Origin: Agromyces tardus | Lineage (GTDB): Bacteria; Actinomycetota; Actinomycetes; Actinomycetales; Microbacteriaceae | Assembly: GCF_003710805.1 (NCBI RefSeq) | Contig: NZ_RHHB01000002.1 | Coordinates: 62,001 to 126,000, forward strand | Reading direction: 5' to 3' | Length of the DNA: 64,000 nucleotides | Shown here: positions 43,500-52,355 of the stretch, piece after piece | Position numbering within the stretch: position 1 is the first letter of the stretch | How the letters are laid out: every line of letters begins with the position of its first letter | Program-made: the position numbers and the translations under genes | Notes under the pieces: model-generated | The model's database searches: none | The model's input: the letters and a program-made list of their open reading frames with translations, nothing else | What the model was told of the DNA's origin: nothing

Positions 43500-44752
43500 T
43501 GGCGGCGACCAACCTCGGCAGCACCGGCGCCGACGATCCGGCACGCGGGCACAAGCCGCCGCACGCGGAATCCGCCCCCTTCGCGCCCGGCGCCGTGGTC
43601 GCGGGTGCGACCCCGCCCGCGCAGTCCGGCCCCGAGCACGTCGAGGTGCCGGTCGCATACGACGCGATCCTCCTCGCCGGGTTCGGCGGCCCCGAGGGCC
43701 AGGACGATGTCATTCCGTTCCTGCGCAACGTCACGAGGGGCCGCGGCATCCCCGACGAGCGGCTCGAGGAGGTCGCGCACCACTACCGCCACTTCGGCGG
43801 GGTGAGCCCGATCAACCAGCACAACCGCGAGCTCAAGGCGGCCCTCGAGGCCGAGCTCGCGCGTCGCGGCGTCGACCTGCCCGTGCTCTGGGGCAATCGC
43901 AACTGGGACCCGTACCTCAACGACGCCGTGCGCGAGGCGGGCGAGCGCGGCTTCACGAAGCTCATCGCGATCGCCACGAGCGCCTACAGCTCGTACTCGA
44001 GCTGCCGGCAGTACCGCGAGGACTACGCCGACGCGCTCGCCGACACGGGGCTCGGCGACGTGATCGAGATCGACAAGGTGCGCCAGTTCTTCGACCACCC
44101 GGGGTTCGTGACGCCGTTCGTCGAGGGCCTGCGCGACGCGCTCGCGAAGCTCGATGCCGAGCACGAGGGTCTCGACCGCACCACCGAGGTCGAGGTGCTC
44201 TTCGCGACCCACTCGATCCCCACGGCCGACGCCGCGAAGTCGGGCCCCGCGGAGCGCGGGTTCGGCGAGGGCGGCGCGTACGCCGCCCAGCACCGCGCGG
44301 TGGCCGAGGTCGTCATGCGCGAGGCGGGCGCCTCCGACGTGCCGTGGCAGCTCGTCTACCAGTCGCGCTCGGGCCCGCCGACCCAGCCGTGGCTCGAGCC
44401 CGACGTCAACGACGCGATCGCCGAGCTCCCGGCCGCCGGGCGCAAGGCCGTCGTGATCGTGCCGCTCGGCTTCGTGAGCGACCACATGGAGGTCATGTGG
44501 GACCTCGACGAGGAGGCCATGGAGACGGCCGGCGAGCACGGCCTCACCGCTGTGCGCGTGGCGACCCCCGGAACGCACCCGGCGTACGTCTCGGGTCTCG
44601 TCGACCTCGTGCTCGAGCGAGTGAACGGCACGCCCACCGCGGAGCGCCCGCACGTGACCGATCTCGGGCCCTGGTACGACACCTGCCGGCCCGGATGCTG
44701 CGAGAACGTGCGCCTCGGCTTCCGCCCGGCCCTGGCGGGGATCGCACCGTGA
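43499..44752 (+). CDS. hemH: Coproporphyrin ferrochelatase
   Basis: 417-residue enzyme that inserts ferrous iron into coproporphyrin III (CpfC). A 50-residue low-complexity extension precedes the core (YDAILLAGFGGPEGQDDVIP). Visible are HYRHFGGVSPINQHNRELK, ATSAYSSYSSCRQYREDY, the catalytic FATHSIP histidine and PLGFVSDHMEVMWDLD glutamate. The C-terminus YDTCRPGCCENVR, with the internal SSCRQY cysteine, matches the four ligands of the [2Fe-2S] cluster known in actinobacterial enzymes. Start overlaps the hemQ stop by one base. Confidence 0.95.
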   Translation: MAATNLGSTGADDPARGHKPPHAESAPFAPGAVVAGATPPAQSGPEHVEVPVAYDAILLAGFGGPEGQDDVIPFLRNVTRGRGIPDERLEEVAHHYRHFGGVSPINQHNRELKAALEAELARRGVDLPVLWGNRNWDPYLNDAVREAGERGFTKLIAIATSAYSSYSSCRQYREDYADALADTGLGDVIEIDKVRQFFDHPGFVTPFVEGLRDALAKLDAEHEGLDRTTEVEVLFATHSIPTADAAKSGPAERGFGEGGAYAAQHRAVAEVVMREAGASDVPWQLVYQSRSGPPTQPWLEPDVNDAIAELPAAGRKAVVIVPLGFVSDHMEVMWDLDEEAMETAGEHGLTAVRVATPGTHPAYVSGLVDLVLERVNGTPTAERPHVTDLGPWYDTCRPGCCENVRLGFRPALAGIAP

Positions 44753-45726
44753 GCGGGGGCGGCACGAGCGGGGGGTCCGGCGTCATCCGCATCGGCACGC
44801 GAGGGAGCGCCCTCGCGATGGCGCAGACGCGCCAGATCGCCGAGCGCATCGCCAAGGCCGCCGACGCCGAGATCGAGCTCGTGCCGGTGACCACGCAGGG
44901 TGACACGTCGCGAGCCTCGCTCGCCTCACTCGGTGGCACCGGCGTGTTCGCCGCGGCCCTGCGCGAGGCCCTGCTCGCGGGGGAGTGCGACCTCGTCGTC
45001 CACTCCCTGAAGGACCTGCCCACCGCCGAGCACGAGGGCCTGCGCCTCGGCGCCGTACCCAAGCGCGCCGACGCCCGCGACGCGCTGTGCGCCCGCGACG
45101 GCCTCACCCTCGCGGAGCTGTCCGCCGGCGCACGCATCGGCACGGGCTCGCCCCGGCGCATCGCGCAGCTGCGCGCGGCGCGGCCCGACATCGAGGCCGT
45201 CGACATCCGCGGCAACATCGACACGCGCCTCGGCCTCGTCGAGTCGGGTCAGCTCGATGCGGTGCTCCTCGCCGCGGCGGGCCTCGGCCGACTGGGGCGA
45301 GCGGATGCCGCGACCGAGCTCTTCGAGCTGGCCGAGTGGCCCACCGCACCCGGCCAGGGCGCCCTCGCGATCGAGGTGCGCCGCGAGCGCGGAACCCGGC
45401 CGCTCGAACGCGCGCTCGAGGCCGTCGACCATCGCACGACCCGGGCCACGGTGCTCGCCGAGCGCCTCGTGCTCGCCGAGCTCGAGGCGGGCTGCTCGGC
45501 ACCCGTCGGGGCCACCGCGTTCATCGAGGACGAACTTCTGTTCCTGACGGCGACGGTGTACAGTGCGGACGGGACCCGGCGGCTCACGAGCTCGCACGCG
45601 ACCACCCCCGACAGCCGCTCGGCCGCCGATCTGGCGGATGCGGCAAGCGACGTCGCCCAGCGCGTCGTCGCGGAACTCCTCGGCAACGGCGCCGCCGACC
45701 TCACACCTAGCGAGGAGTCGACGTGA
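44749..45726 (+). CDS. hemC: Hydroxymethylbilane synthase
   Basis: 325-residue cytosolic enzyme that links four porphobilinogens into hydroxymethylbilane. Visible are VIRIGTRGSALAMAQTRQIA, DLVVHSLKDLPT with the catalytic aspartate region, TGSPRRIAQLRA, and ELEAGCSAPVGA, whose cysteine binds the dipyrromethane cofactor. GTG start overlaps the hemH stop (GTGA), and its stop overlaps hemD the same way. Confidence 0.96.
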   Translation: MSGGGTSGGSGVIRIGTRGSALAMAQTRQIAERIAKAADAEIELVPVTTQGDTSRASLASLGGTGVFAAALREALLAGECDLVVHSLKDLPTAEHEGLRLGAVPKRADARDALCARDGLTLAELSAGARIGTGSPRRIAQLRAARPDIEAVDIRGNIDTRLGLVESGQLDAVLLAAAGLGRLGRADAATELFELAEWPTAPGQGALAIEVRRERGTRPLERALEAVDHRTTRATVLAERLVLAELEAGCSAPVGATAFIEDELLFLTATVYSADGTRRLTSSHATTPDSRSAADLADAASDVAQRVVAELLGNGAADLTPSEEST

Positions 45727-46538
45727 GCGAATTCGAGCCGATGACCGGCGCGATCAACCTGCCCGGGGGCAGCGGCGCGAAGCCGCTCGCCGGCTGGCGG
45801 GTGCTCGTGCCGCGCGGCGGCCCGTGGGGCGACGCCGTCGCGGCCGCCCTGCGCGCACGCGGCGCCTCGCCGGTGGTCGCTCCGATGATCAACTTCGCCC
45901 CGGCCGACGACCAGCCCGCCCTCGAGGCGGCGCTCGCGAAGCTCGCCGCCGGCGAGTTCGACTGGCTCACGGTCACGAGCGCCACGACCGTCGACGTGCT
46001 GTCGTCGTACGGCGCGGTCATCCCGGAATCGACGAAGGTCGCCGCGGTCGGGGAGACCACCGCGGCCGCCCTCGTTGCGGCCGGGTACCACGCCGACATC
46101 GTGCCGTCGGAGGACAACTCGGCGCGCGGACTGCTCGAGGAGTGGACGGCCGCCACGGACGGCGCCGGCCCGCTGCGCGTGCTCGCCCTGCGCTCAGCGA
46201 TCGCGAAGCAGGTGCTCTCGATCGGCCTCGCCCGCATCGGGCACCACGTCGAGGCGGTCGTGGCCTACCGCACCGTCGGGGTGCCGGTGGCCCAGAAGGT
46301 CGTCGACGACGTGCGCGCGGGCAAGGTGGACGCGATCCTCGTGACCTCGGGCAGCGTCGCCGAGCAGGTGCAGGCGCAGCTCGGTCCCATCCCCGATCGC
46401 ACCCTCGTCGCCGCGATCGGCCCGCAGACGCAGAAGGACGCGAGCAAGTTCGGACTCCGCGTCGACGTCGTCGCCGAGGAGCGCAGCGCCGAGTCCCTCA
46501 TCGACGCCGTCGTGAACGCGGCGATCGCGCACGCCTGA
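45723..46538 (+). CDS. hemD: Uroporphyrinogen-III synthase
   Basis: 271-residue two-domain enzyme that closes hydroxymethylbilane to uroporphyrinogen III. The sequence is poorly conserved in the family, but LAGWRVLVPRGGPWGDAVAAALRARG, DWLTVTSATTVDVL, VAAVGETTAAAL and VDAILVTSGSVAEQV, with the C-terminal IGPQTQKDASKFGLRVDVVAEE, are typical. GTG start overlaps hemC by 4 bp. Position between hemC and hemB supports the call. Confidence 0.92.
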   Translation: MSEFEPMTGAINLPGGSGAKPLAGWRVLVPRGGPWGDAVAAALRARGASPVVAPMINFAPADDQPALEAALAKLAAGEFDWLTVTSATTVDVLSSYGAVIPESTKVAAVGETTAAALVAAGYHADIVPSEDNSARGLLEEWTAATDGAGPLRVLALRSAIAKQVLSIGLARIGHHVEAVVAYRTVGVPVAQKVVDDVRAGKVDAILVTSGSVAEQVQAQLGPIPDRTLVAAIGPQTQKDASKFGLRVDVVAEERSAESLIDAVVNAAIAHA

Positions 46539-46589
46539 GCCGACGGCCCGCGCCCGGGCCCACCGAGCGGCCGCCCAGCCGGGCGAGCG

Positions 46590-46595
46590 TAGGCT
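46590..46595 (+). promoter_or_regulatory. TAGGCT -10 box before hemB
   Basis: TAGGCT is followed by 6 nt and the GTG at 46602. It would give hemB-hemL a leaderless promoter of their own in addition to read-through from hemD. Confidence 0.55.
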
Positions 46596-46601
46596 TGGCG
46601 G

Positions 46602-47600
46602 GTGACTTCCGCGCCCCTTCCCCGTGTGCGCCCGCGCCGTCTCCGTGAGTCGGCCGCCCTGCGCCGACTCGTCTCCGAGACCCGCCTCGACCCGGCCGAC
46701 CTCGTGCTCCCGATCTTCGTGCGCGAGGGCAGCAGCGAACCGATCCCGATCAGCTCGATGCCGGGCGTCGTGCAGCACTCGCTCGACAGCGTGAAGGGCG
46801 CGGTGGCGGATGCCGCGGCCGCGGGCGTCGGCGGCGTGATGCTGTTCGGCGTGCCCGAGGTGCGCGATGCCGAGGGCTCGGGAGCGACCGACCCCGAGGG
46901 GATCCTCAACGTCGCGACCCGCATCGTGCGCGAGGAGGCGGGCGACGCGCTCGTCGTGCAGACCGACCTGTGCCTCGACGAGTTCACCGACCACGGCCAC
47001 TGCGGCGTGCTCGACCCGCTCGGCCGCGTCGACAACGACGCCACGCTCGGCCGGTACCGGGAGATGGCGCTCGTGCAGGCGGCATCCGGATCGCAGCTGC
47101 TGGGTCTCTCGGGCATGATGGACGGCCAGGTCGCGGCGGTGCGGGAGGCCCTCGACGACGCCGGGTTCGCGCACACGGCGATCCTCGCCTACTCGGCGAA
47201 GTACGCGTCGGCGTTCTACGGACCGTTCCGCGACGCCGTCGAGTCGACGCTCGAGGGCGACCGCCGCACCTACCAGCTCGATCCCGGCAACCGCCGCGAG
47301 GGCCTGCGCGAGGCCATGATCGACATCGAGGAGGGCGCCGACATCGTCATGGTGAAGCCCGCGGGCTCGTACCTCGACGTGCTGGCCGACGTCTCGGCGG
47401 CGAGCGACATCCCCGTCTGGGCGTACCAGGTGTCGGGCGAGTACGCGATGATCGAGGCCGCCGCGATGCACGGCTGGATCGACCGCAGGCGCGCCGTGAT
47501 CGAGTCGGTGCGCGGCATCCGCCGCGCCGGCGCCGACGCCGTGCTCACGTACTGGGCGACCGAGCTCGCCGGGTGGATCCGCAAGGGAGAGGCCGCATGA
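46602..47600 (+). CDS. hemB: Porphobilinogen synthase (5-aminolaevulinate dehydratase)
   Basis: 332-residue enzyme that condenses two 5-aminolaevulinates to porphobilinogen. Active-site lysines lie in [18 protein letters not shown] and [15 protein letters not shown]. The metal region reads [17 protein letters not shown]: the middle cysteine of the zinc type is Asp, so the enzyme is probably of the magnesium/potassium type. GTG start after a TAGGCT box. Its stop overlaps the hemL start by 4 bp. Confidence 0.96.
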   Translation: MTSAPLPRVRPRRLRESAALRRLVSETRLDPADLVLPIFVREGSSEPIPISSMPGVVQHSLDSVKGAVADAAAAGVGGVMLFGVPEVRDAEGSGATDPEGILNVATRIVREEAGDALVVQTDLCLDEFTDHGHCGVLDPLGRVDNDATLGRYREMALVQAASGSQLLGLSGMMDGQVAAVREALDDAGFAHTAILAYSAKYASAFYGPFRDAVESTLEGDRRTYQLDPGNRREGLREAMIDIEEGADIVMVKPAGSYLDVLADVSAASDIPVWAYQVSGEYAMIEAAAMHGWIDRRRAVIESVRGIRRAGADAVLTYWATELAGWIRKGEAA

Positions 47601-48919
47601 CGCCGACGAACGACGAGCTCTTCGCGCGAGCGCAGGCGGCGATCCCGGGCGGCGTGAACTCGCCCGTGCGCGCGTTCCGCTCGGTGGGCGGCACGCCGCG
47701 CTTCCTCGTGTCGGCGCGCGGTCCCCACGTCACCGATGCCGAGGGCCGCGAGTACGTCGACCTCGTCGCGGGCTGGGGCCCGGCGATCCTCGGCCACGCC
47801 CACCCCGAGGTGATCGCGGCGGTGCAGGATGCGGCGGCGCGCGGCCTCTCGTTCGGCGCGTCCACGCCCGTCGAGACCGAGCTCGCCGAGCTCATCGAGC
47901 AGCGCGTGGCGCCGGTCGAGAAGCTGAGGCTGGTGAGCACGGGCACGGAGGCGACGATGAGCGCCATCCGCCTCGCCCGCGGCTTCACCGGCCGCGACCT
48001 GCTCGTGAAGTTCGCCGGGCACTACCACGGCCACTCCGACGGCCTGCTCGCCGAGGCGGGCTCGGGCCTCGCAACGTTCGCCCTGCCGGGTTCCGCGGGC
48101 GTGCCCGCCGAGATCGCCGCGCTCACCCTCGTGGTGCCGTACAACGACCTGGCCGCCCTACGCGGCGTCTTCGCCGAGCACGGCGACCGCATCGCCGCCG
48201 TCATCACCGAGGCCGCCGCCGCGAACATGGGCGTCGTGCCGCCCGCGCCGGGCTTCAACCGCGCGCTCGTCGAGCTCGCGCACGCGCACGGCGCGCTCGT
48301 CATCAGCGACGAGGTGCTCACCGGGTTCCGGGTCTCGTCCGCCGGCTGGTGGGGACTCGAGGCGCAGACCGACGACGCGTCGACGCCCGACCTGCTCACG
48401 TTCGGCAAGGTCGTCGGTGGTGGCATGCCGGTCGCCGCGCTCGGCGGTCGCGCCGAGATCATGGAGCGGCTCGCCCCGCTCGGGCCGGTCTACCAGGCGG
48501 GCACGCTCTCGGGCAACCCGGTGGCCGTCACGGCGGGCGTCACCACGCTGCGGCTCGCGGATGCCGCGGTCTACGCGAAGCTCGACGAGGTCTCCGCCGT
48601 GCTTCAGCGCGCCGTCTCCGACGCGCTCGCCGCCGAGGGCGTCGCCCACGTCGTGCAGCGCGCCGGGAACCTCTTCAGCTTCATGTTCGGCGACGCCGTC
48701 GCGGGCGGCGTGCACGACTACGCCGGCGTGCTGGCCCAGGAAGCGTGGCGCTACCCGCCGTTCTTCCACGCGATGCTCGACGCGGGCGTCTCGCTGCCGC
48801 CGAGCGTGTTCGAGGCGTGGTTCGTGACGGCGGCGCACGACGACGCGGCGGTGTCGCGCATCGTGGACGCCCTGCCGGCCGCGGCGCGCGCAGCGGCATC
48901 CGCTCGACCGCTCGCCTGA
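47597..48919 (+). CDS. hemL: Glutamate-1-semialdehyde 2,1-aminomutase
   Basis: 440-residue PLP enzyme that converts glutamate-1-semialdehyde to 5-aminolaevulinate, the step after HemA. Visible are [57 protein letters not shown], and the PLP lysine in [20 protein letters not shown]. Start overlaps hemB. Last gene of the haem block. Confidence 0.96.
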   Translation: MTPTNDELFARAQAAIPGGVNSPVRAFRSVGGTPRFLVSARGPHVTDAEGREYVDLVAGWGPAILGHAHPEVIAAVQDAAARGLSFGASTPVETELAELIEQRVAPVEKLRLVSTGTEATMSAIRLARGFTGRDLLVKFAGHYHGHSDGLLAEAGSGLATFALPGSAGVPAEIAALTLVVPYNDLAALRGVFAEHGDRIAAVITEAAAANMGVVPPAPGFNRALVELAHAHGALVISDEVLTGFRVSSAGWWGLEAQTDDASTPDLLTFGKVVGGGMPVAALGGRAEIMERLAPLGPVYQAGTLSGNPVAVTAGVTTLRLADAAVYAKLDEVSAVLQRAVSDALAAEGVAHVVQRAGNLFSFMFGDAVAGGVHDYAGVLAQEAWRYPPFFHAMLDAGVSLPPSVFEAWFVTAAHDDAAVSRIVDALPAAARAAASARPLA

Positions 48920-49047
48920 CGCGCCCGGCGACAGCGGGCCGCCGACGCCCGCACGATCGCGGGACTGGTGGGATCGTGCACGGATCGGGGTGTGCGTTGT
49001 GGAGCGTCGATGACGCACGCGGCATCCGTCTCGGGCAGGATGGAGAC

Positions 49048-49494
49048 ATGGCGAGCCTACGCGTGCACACCGATCGGATCGAGGTCCACCTGACCACGGC
49101 CGAGAAGACGCTTGCGTTCCGCGCCGACGACATCGTCGTGCAGCGGGAGGACATCCGCTCGGCCACCATCACCGACGACCCGTGGATCTGGATCCGCGGC
49201 ATCCGCCGGCGCGGCACCGAGGTGCCGCTCGTGGTCGCCGTGGGCGTGTGGAAGTACCACGGGGGCAGCGACTTCGTGATCGTGAAGGGCAAGCGCCCGG
49301 CGGTCGTGCTCGAGCTGGCCGGCGGCGAGTTCACGCGGGTCATCGTGAGCACGAACCACGCGGCCCAGCTCATCGACAGCCTGAAGCTCGGCGAGACGGC
49401 GGAGGCCGCCGACACTGCGGAGCCCGTCGACACTGCGGAGTCTGTCGACACTGCGGAGCCCGTCGACACTGCGGAGCCCGTCGAGTCCGACTGA
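49048..49494 (+). CDS. Small PH-like protein with VDTAEP repeats, function unknown
   Basis: 148 residues. The first 115 have alternating beta-strands (LRVHTDRIEVHLTTAEKTLAFRADDIVV, IRSATITDDPWIWIRGIRR, LVVAVGVWKYHGGSDFVIVKGKRPAVVLELAG) and an amphipathic helix, the layout of small bacterial PH-like proteins. The tail is four near-perfect six-residue repeats, VDTAEP/DTAESV. No signal peptide or membrane helix. GGATGGAG before the ATG may serve as a ribosome site. Function not known; the tail is acidic and probably disordered. Confidence 0.72.
   Translation: MASLRVHTDRIEVHLTTAEKTLAFRADDIVVQREDIRSATITDDPWIWIRGIRRRGTEVPLVVAVGVWKYHGGSDFVIVKGKRPAVVLELAGGEFTRVIVSTNHAAQLIDSLKLGETAEAADTAEPVDTAESVDTAEPVDTAEPVESD
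49411..49482 (+). repeat. 18-bp coding minisatellite, four copies
   Basis: GACACTGCGGAGCCCGTC at 49411, 49429 (with TCTGTC), 49447 and 49465, in frame, encoding DTAEPV repeats at the C-terminus of the 49048 gene. Confidence 0.9.
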
Positions 49495-49750
49495 CGGACC
49501 GCGTCGTGCGTCGCGGGCTCGGGTGGGCCGATCCCCGTCTCGCGAATCAGCCGACGTGGCCGGTCCTCTTCGCGGCGGACTGGAACGACGCGGTCCTCGA
49601 GGAGCTCGACAGCCGGCGTGACGCTCGACCGGGCTCGCTTCGCGACAGGGAGGTGACCCTGATGCCGCCGCGACCCCCCGGCCCTGTTCGCGCACCGCCG
49701 CCGGTGAGTCTGTTCCCCTACGAACCCGGTGGACTCGTTCACAAGTTCGC

Positions 49751-49782
49751 GAGTTCACGAGTTCACGAGTTCACGAGTTCAC
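49751..49782. repeat. Octamer tandem repeat (GAGTTCAC x4)
   Basis: Four perfect GAGTTCAC units, preceded by degenerate GTTCACAA and GTTCGC sequences. AT content is clearly higher than the surroundings. Such arrays can change in copy number by slippage. Confidence 0.85.
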
Positions 49783-49871
49783 GGGTCTGGCATCGGGCAG
49801 AACACTGCAGATCGGTTCCAGTGGATTCGCACCGCGGATCGGTTCGGGCTGGGCTCGAAGGGCGCGCGATG

Positions 49872-49890
49872 GGTGCGCACCGTGCGCACC
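49872..49890. promoter_or_regulatory. 19-bp palindrome GGTGCGCAC-C-GTGCGCACC
   Basis: Two exact 9-bp arms around one base, about 107 bp after the end of the DUF1304 gene. It could be an operator or a hairpin; no downstream gene start fits an operator role closely. Confidence 0.45.
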
Positions 49891-49996
49891 AGCTCGGGCG
49901 GGTACTCGGCAGGCTCCGGCCCGGGCCGGAGCACGCGCAGCGCGCACGCCGACCCGATGGCCGGGCGACCAGCGGACTCAGGCGAACCGGCAGGAC

Positions 49997-50377
49997 TCAG
50001 GCGAAGAGGAAGAGCACGAAGCCGATGAGCGGCAGCGTGCCCTGGATGAGCGCCGGGCGCACGTATCCGCGGCCCGTCGTCGTGAGCACCGCCGCGGCGA
50101 GCACCATGCACGCCGTCGTGAAGAGCACGAGGGTGAGGCCCACGACCTCGGATCCCGACCAGTAGAGGATGAGCCCGAACGCCGCCCCGACCCCGAGGAA
50201 CAGGTTGTAGAAGCCCTGGTTGTAGGCCATGGGCTTCAGCACCTCGGCCTGCTCCTGGCTCGGCACGTTGAAGGTCTTCCACGTGCGCGGGTTCGTCCAG
50301 CGGACGCTCTCGAGCACGAAGATGTAGCCGTGCAGGAGCGCGGCGAGGGCGACGAAGATGCTCGCGATGACGGCCAT
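49997..50377 (-). CDS. DUF1304 membrane protein
   Basis: 126-residue membrane protein of the DUF1304 family with four helices. Typical segments are FVALAALLHGYIFVLESVRW and TFNVPSQEQAEVLKPMAYNQGFYNLFLGVGA. Function unknown. ATG at 50377 lies 6 nt after TACGAT (50389-50384), so probably leaderless and separate from the AlkZ-like gene upstream, which ends 19 bp away. Confidence 0.88.
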   Translation of the reverse strand: MAVIASIFVALAALLHGYIFVLESVRWTNPRTWKTFNVPSQEQAEVLKPMAYNQGFYNLFLGVGAAFGLILYWSGSEVVGLTLVLFTTACMVLAAAVLTTTGRGYVRPALIQGTLPLIGFVLFLFA

Positions 50378-50383
50378 GCCGCG

Positions 50384-50389
50384 ATCGTA
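50384..50389 (-). promoter_or_regulatory. TACGAT -10 box of the DUF1304 gene
   Basis: Minus-strand TACGAT followed by 6 nt and the ATG at 50377. Confidence 0.5.
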
Positions 50390-50396
50390 TCGGTGA

Positions 50397-51518
50397 TCAG
50401 GAGCCGGGCGACGTCGCGCGCTCGACCGTCACCGGCGCGCCGAGGAATCGCTCGAGCCCGGCGACGGATGCCGCGAGCGAACGCTCCTCGGCGTGGGAGA
50501 GCGCCCGCCACTGCACGAGCTTGAGGGTCGCGCGTCGTTCGTCGACGACGGGAGCCCACCGCCCGGCGAGCACCCCGTCGACGGCGAGGGCGTGCAGCGG
50601 GAACTCGGGTGCGGTGCTCGCCGCGCGACCGGGCGGGAAGAGGTACCGGCGAGGCGCCGCATAGCCCGAGATGTACTCGTCGTAGGCCTGGAGCAGGTCG
50701 ACGACCCCACGCTCGCCGTCGCCGCCCGTGACCTGCTCGACCATGCGGGCATCGAGCCAGTGCGCGAGGCCGTCGACCTCGACCGGCTCGAGCCCTCCGG
50801 CGGAGGCGTCCGCGGCGTCGGCGATCGCCCGCCGGCAATCGGTGAGCGTGAAGCCCGACCAGGACGCGAAGTCGCGATCGCTCGCGGGACCCCGCGAGGC
50901 GAGGTACCGCGCAGCGAGATCGGCGAGCGCCTCCGCACGGGAGCGAGGCGGCGACGACGGCACCCGCTCGTCGAACGCGGCGTAGGTGCGTTGCTTCCCG
51001 ACGGTGACGCCGCTGATCGCGACCCGCTCGAGCTCGGCGAGCATGAGCACGTAGACCATGCCGAGCCCCGTCGGCGGCAACCCCTCCTGATCGAGCGCCG
51101 CGCCGAGCTCGGCTCGGGTACGGTGCCCGCCCTCGAGGGCGCGCGCGACCACGGCGACGCCCCGCGTGCCCTCCGCCCCGTCGAGGCCAAGGGAGCGCAG
51201 CATCGAGAGCTGGAGCTGCCGAACGCGTGAACCCGAGAGCTCCATGAGCCAGCGGGCATCGTCCCGGCTGACGAAGTGCCACGTGGGTCGCAGCACGTGC
51301 GTGCGGAGGATGTCGCCGGCGTCGATCGCACGGGCGACGGTCGCGGCATCCGGTCGCCGGTCGTCGCGCACGCGAGCGGCGAGACCCCATTGCGCGGGCA
51401 GGAACTCCTGCGACTGCACCGCGACGAACCGGCCCACCACCTCGGGAGCACTTCCGGCGCTCGGCGCCCGAAGCCCCTGCACCCGCAGGCGCAGCGCGCG
51501 GAGGGCGTCGACGTCCAC
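50397..51518 (-). CDS. AlkZ-like (HTH_42) DNA glycosylase/winged-helix protein
   Basis: 373-residue protein of the winged-helix HTH_42 family that includes AlkZ and AlkX DNA glycosylases, which excise bulky alkylated bases and unhook interstrand crosslinks. The catalytic-type motif Q-x-Q is present as VGRFVAVQSQEFLPAQWGLAAR. THVLRPTWHFVSRDDARWLMEL and the C-terminal VVDERRATLKLVQW strands are family hallmarks. GTG start lies 3 bp after the stop of the ABC permease gene, so it is the last gene of the exporter operon. Activity against a given lesion is not proven. Confidence 0.85.
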   Translation of the reverse strand: MDVDALRALRLRVQGLRAPSAGSAPEVVGRFVAVQSQEFLPAQWGLAARVRDDRRPDAATVARAIDAGDILRTHVLRPTWHFVSRDDARWLMELSGSRVRQLQLSMLRSLGLDGAEGTRGVAVVARALEGGHRTRAELGAALDQEGLPPTGLGMVYVLMLAELERVAISGVTVGKQRTYAAFDERVPSSPPRSRAEALADLAARYLASRGPASDRDFASWSGFTLTDCRRAIADAADASAGGLEPVEVDGLAHWLDARMVEQVTGGDGERGVVDLLQAYDEYISGYAAPRRYLFPPGRAASTAPEFPLHALAVDGVLAGRWAPVVDERRATLKLVQWRALSHAEERSLAASVAGLERFLGAPVTVERATSPGS

Positions 51519-51521
51519 GGC

Positions 51522-52355
51522 CTACGAGACGTCGCGCCGCCAGGTGGTGGCGCCGCCGATGACGGTGGCGACCACGGCGATGCCGAGCAGCACGAGTCCG
51601 CCCTGCCACCACTCGAGGCTCGCCGACGAGCCGGTCGACATGATGCTGTAGAACGACGCACCCACGAGGGCGTCGCTCGCCGCGCCCGGCAGGAACCGGC
51701 CGATGCTCGCCGTGACGTCGCTGAACGATGCCATGAGGCGCAGGATCGGCTCCACGAACTGGGTGAACGCGATGACGATCACGATCGCCGCGACCTGGTT
51801 GGGCACGAGGGCGCCGAGGCCGACGCCGATCGCACCCCAGAGGGCCATCGCGAGGATGCCGCGGCCCACGAGCGCCCACGTGTCGCTCGAGTCGAGCTCG
51901 GTCTCGAGTCCGAAGGCGGCGAGCGCCGGGGCGCCCGCGCCCACCGAGGTCGCGAAGGCGGCCGCGCCGAGGCCCGCGCCCACGACGAGCTGCGAGAGGA
52001 ACTTCGCTCCCAGCACGATCGAGCGGCGCGGCTCGGCGAGGAAGGTGGGCGTGAGCGTGCGGTGCCGGAACTCGCCCGTGACGGCGAGCGCGCCGAGGAG
52101 CACCGGGAACACGTAGCCGATCGAGGACGCGAACGTGTAGACGAGCGGGGCGAGGGAGACCCCGGGCGGTACCGTCGTGTTGCCGCCCGCCGCCGCCGCG
52201 GCCTCGGGGTTCTGGATCGTCCAGCCGAGGAAGGCGCCGAACCCGCCCGCGAGGATCGCGACGTAGACGACGAGGAGCCCGCCGAGCACCCACCACATGC
52301 GGGTCGTGACGACCTTCTCGAACTCCGAGCCGAGCGAGTGCAGGACGGCGTTCAT
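51522..52355 (-). CDS. ABC-2-type transporter permease
   Basis: 277-residue permease with six membrane helices, N-terminal SEFEKVVTTRMWWVLGGLLVV, a periplasmic loop after helix 1 (GNTTVPPGVS), and the conserved cytosolic GEFRHRTLTPTFLAEPRRSIVLGAKF that couples to the ATPase. Overlaps the ATPase gene stop by 4 bp. With the ATPase at 52352-53248 it forms an ABC-2 exporter of unknown substrate. The AlkZ-like gene follows at 3 bp. Confidence 0.88.
   Translation of the reverse strand: MNAVLHSLGSEFEKVVTTRMWWVLGGLLVVYVAILAGGFGAFLGWTIQNPEAAAAAGGNTTVPPGVSLAPLVYTFASSIGYVFPVLLGALAVTGEFRHRTLTPTFLAEPRRSIVLGAKFLSQLVVGAGLGAAAFATSVGAGAPALAAFGLETELDSSDTWALVGRGILAMALWGAIGVGLGALVPNQVAAIVIVIAFTQFVEPILRLMASFSDVTASIGRFLPGAASDALVGASFYSIMSTGSSASLEWWQGGLVLLGIAVVATVIGGATTWRRDVS

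Larger units (their letters stand above)
49495..49996. other. 500-bp stretch without a convincing gene
   Basis: It holds an octamer array (49751-49782) and a 19-bp palindrome (49872-49890). A plus-strand frame near 49505-49690 reads RRGLGWADPRLANQPTWPV and AADWNDAVLEELDSRRD, protein-like but without start context or a clear end, possibly a gene relic. The 9-mer GATCGGTTC occurs twice near 49820-49850. No promoter or RNA gene recognised. Confidence 0.5.

Noticed and set aside
49797-49860. tRNA-like sequence (GGTTCCAGTGGATTC)
   Set aside because: It faintly recalls a T-arm, but no acceptor or anticodon arm can be folded around it.
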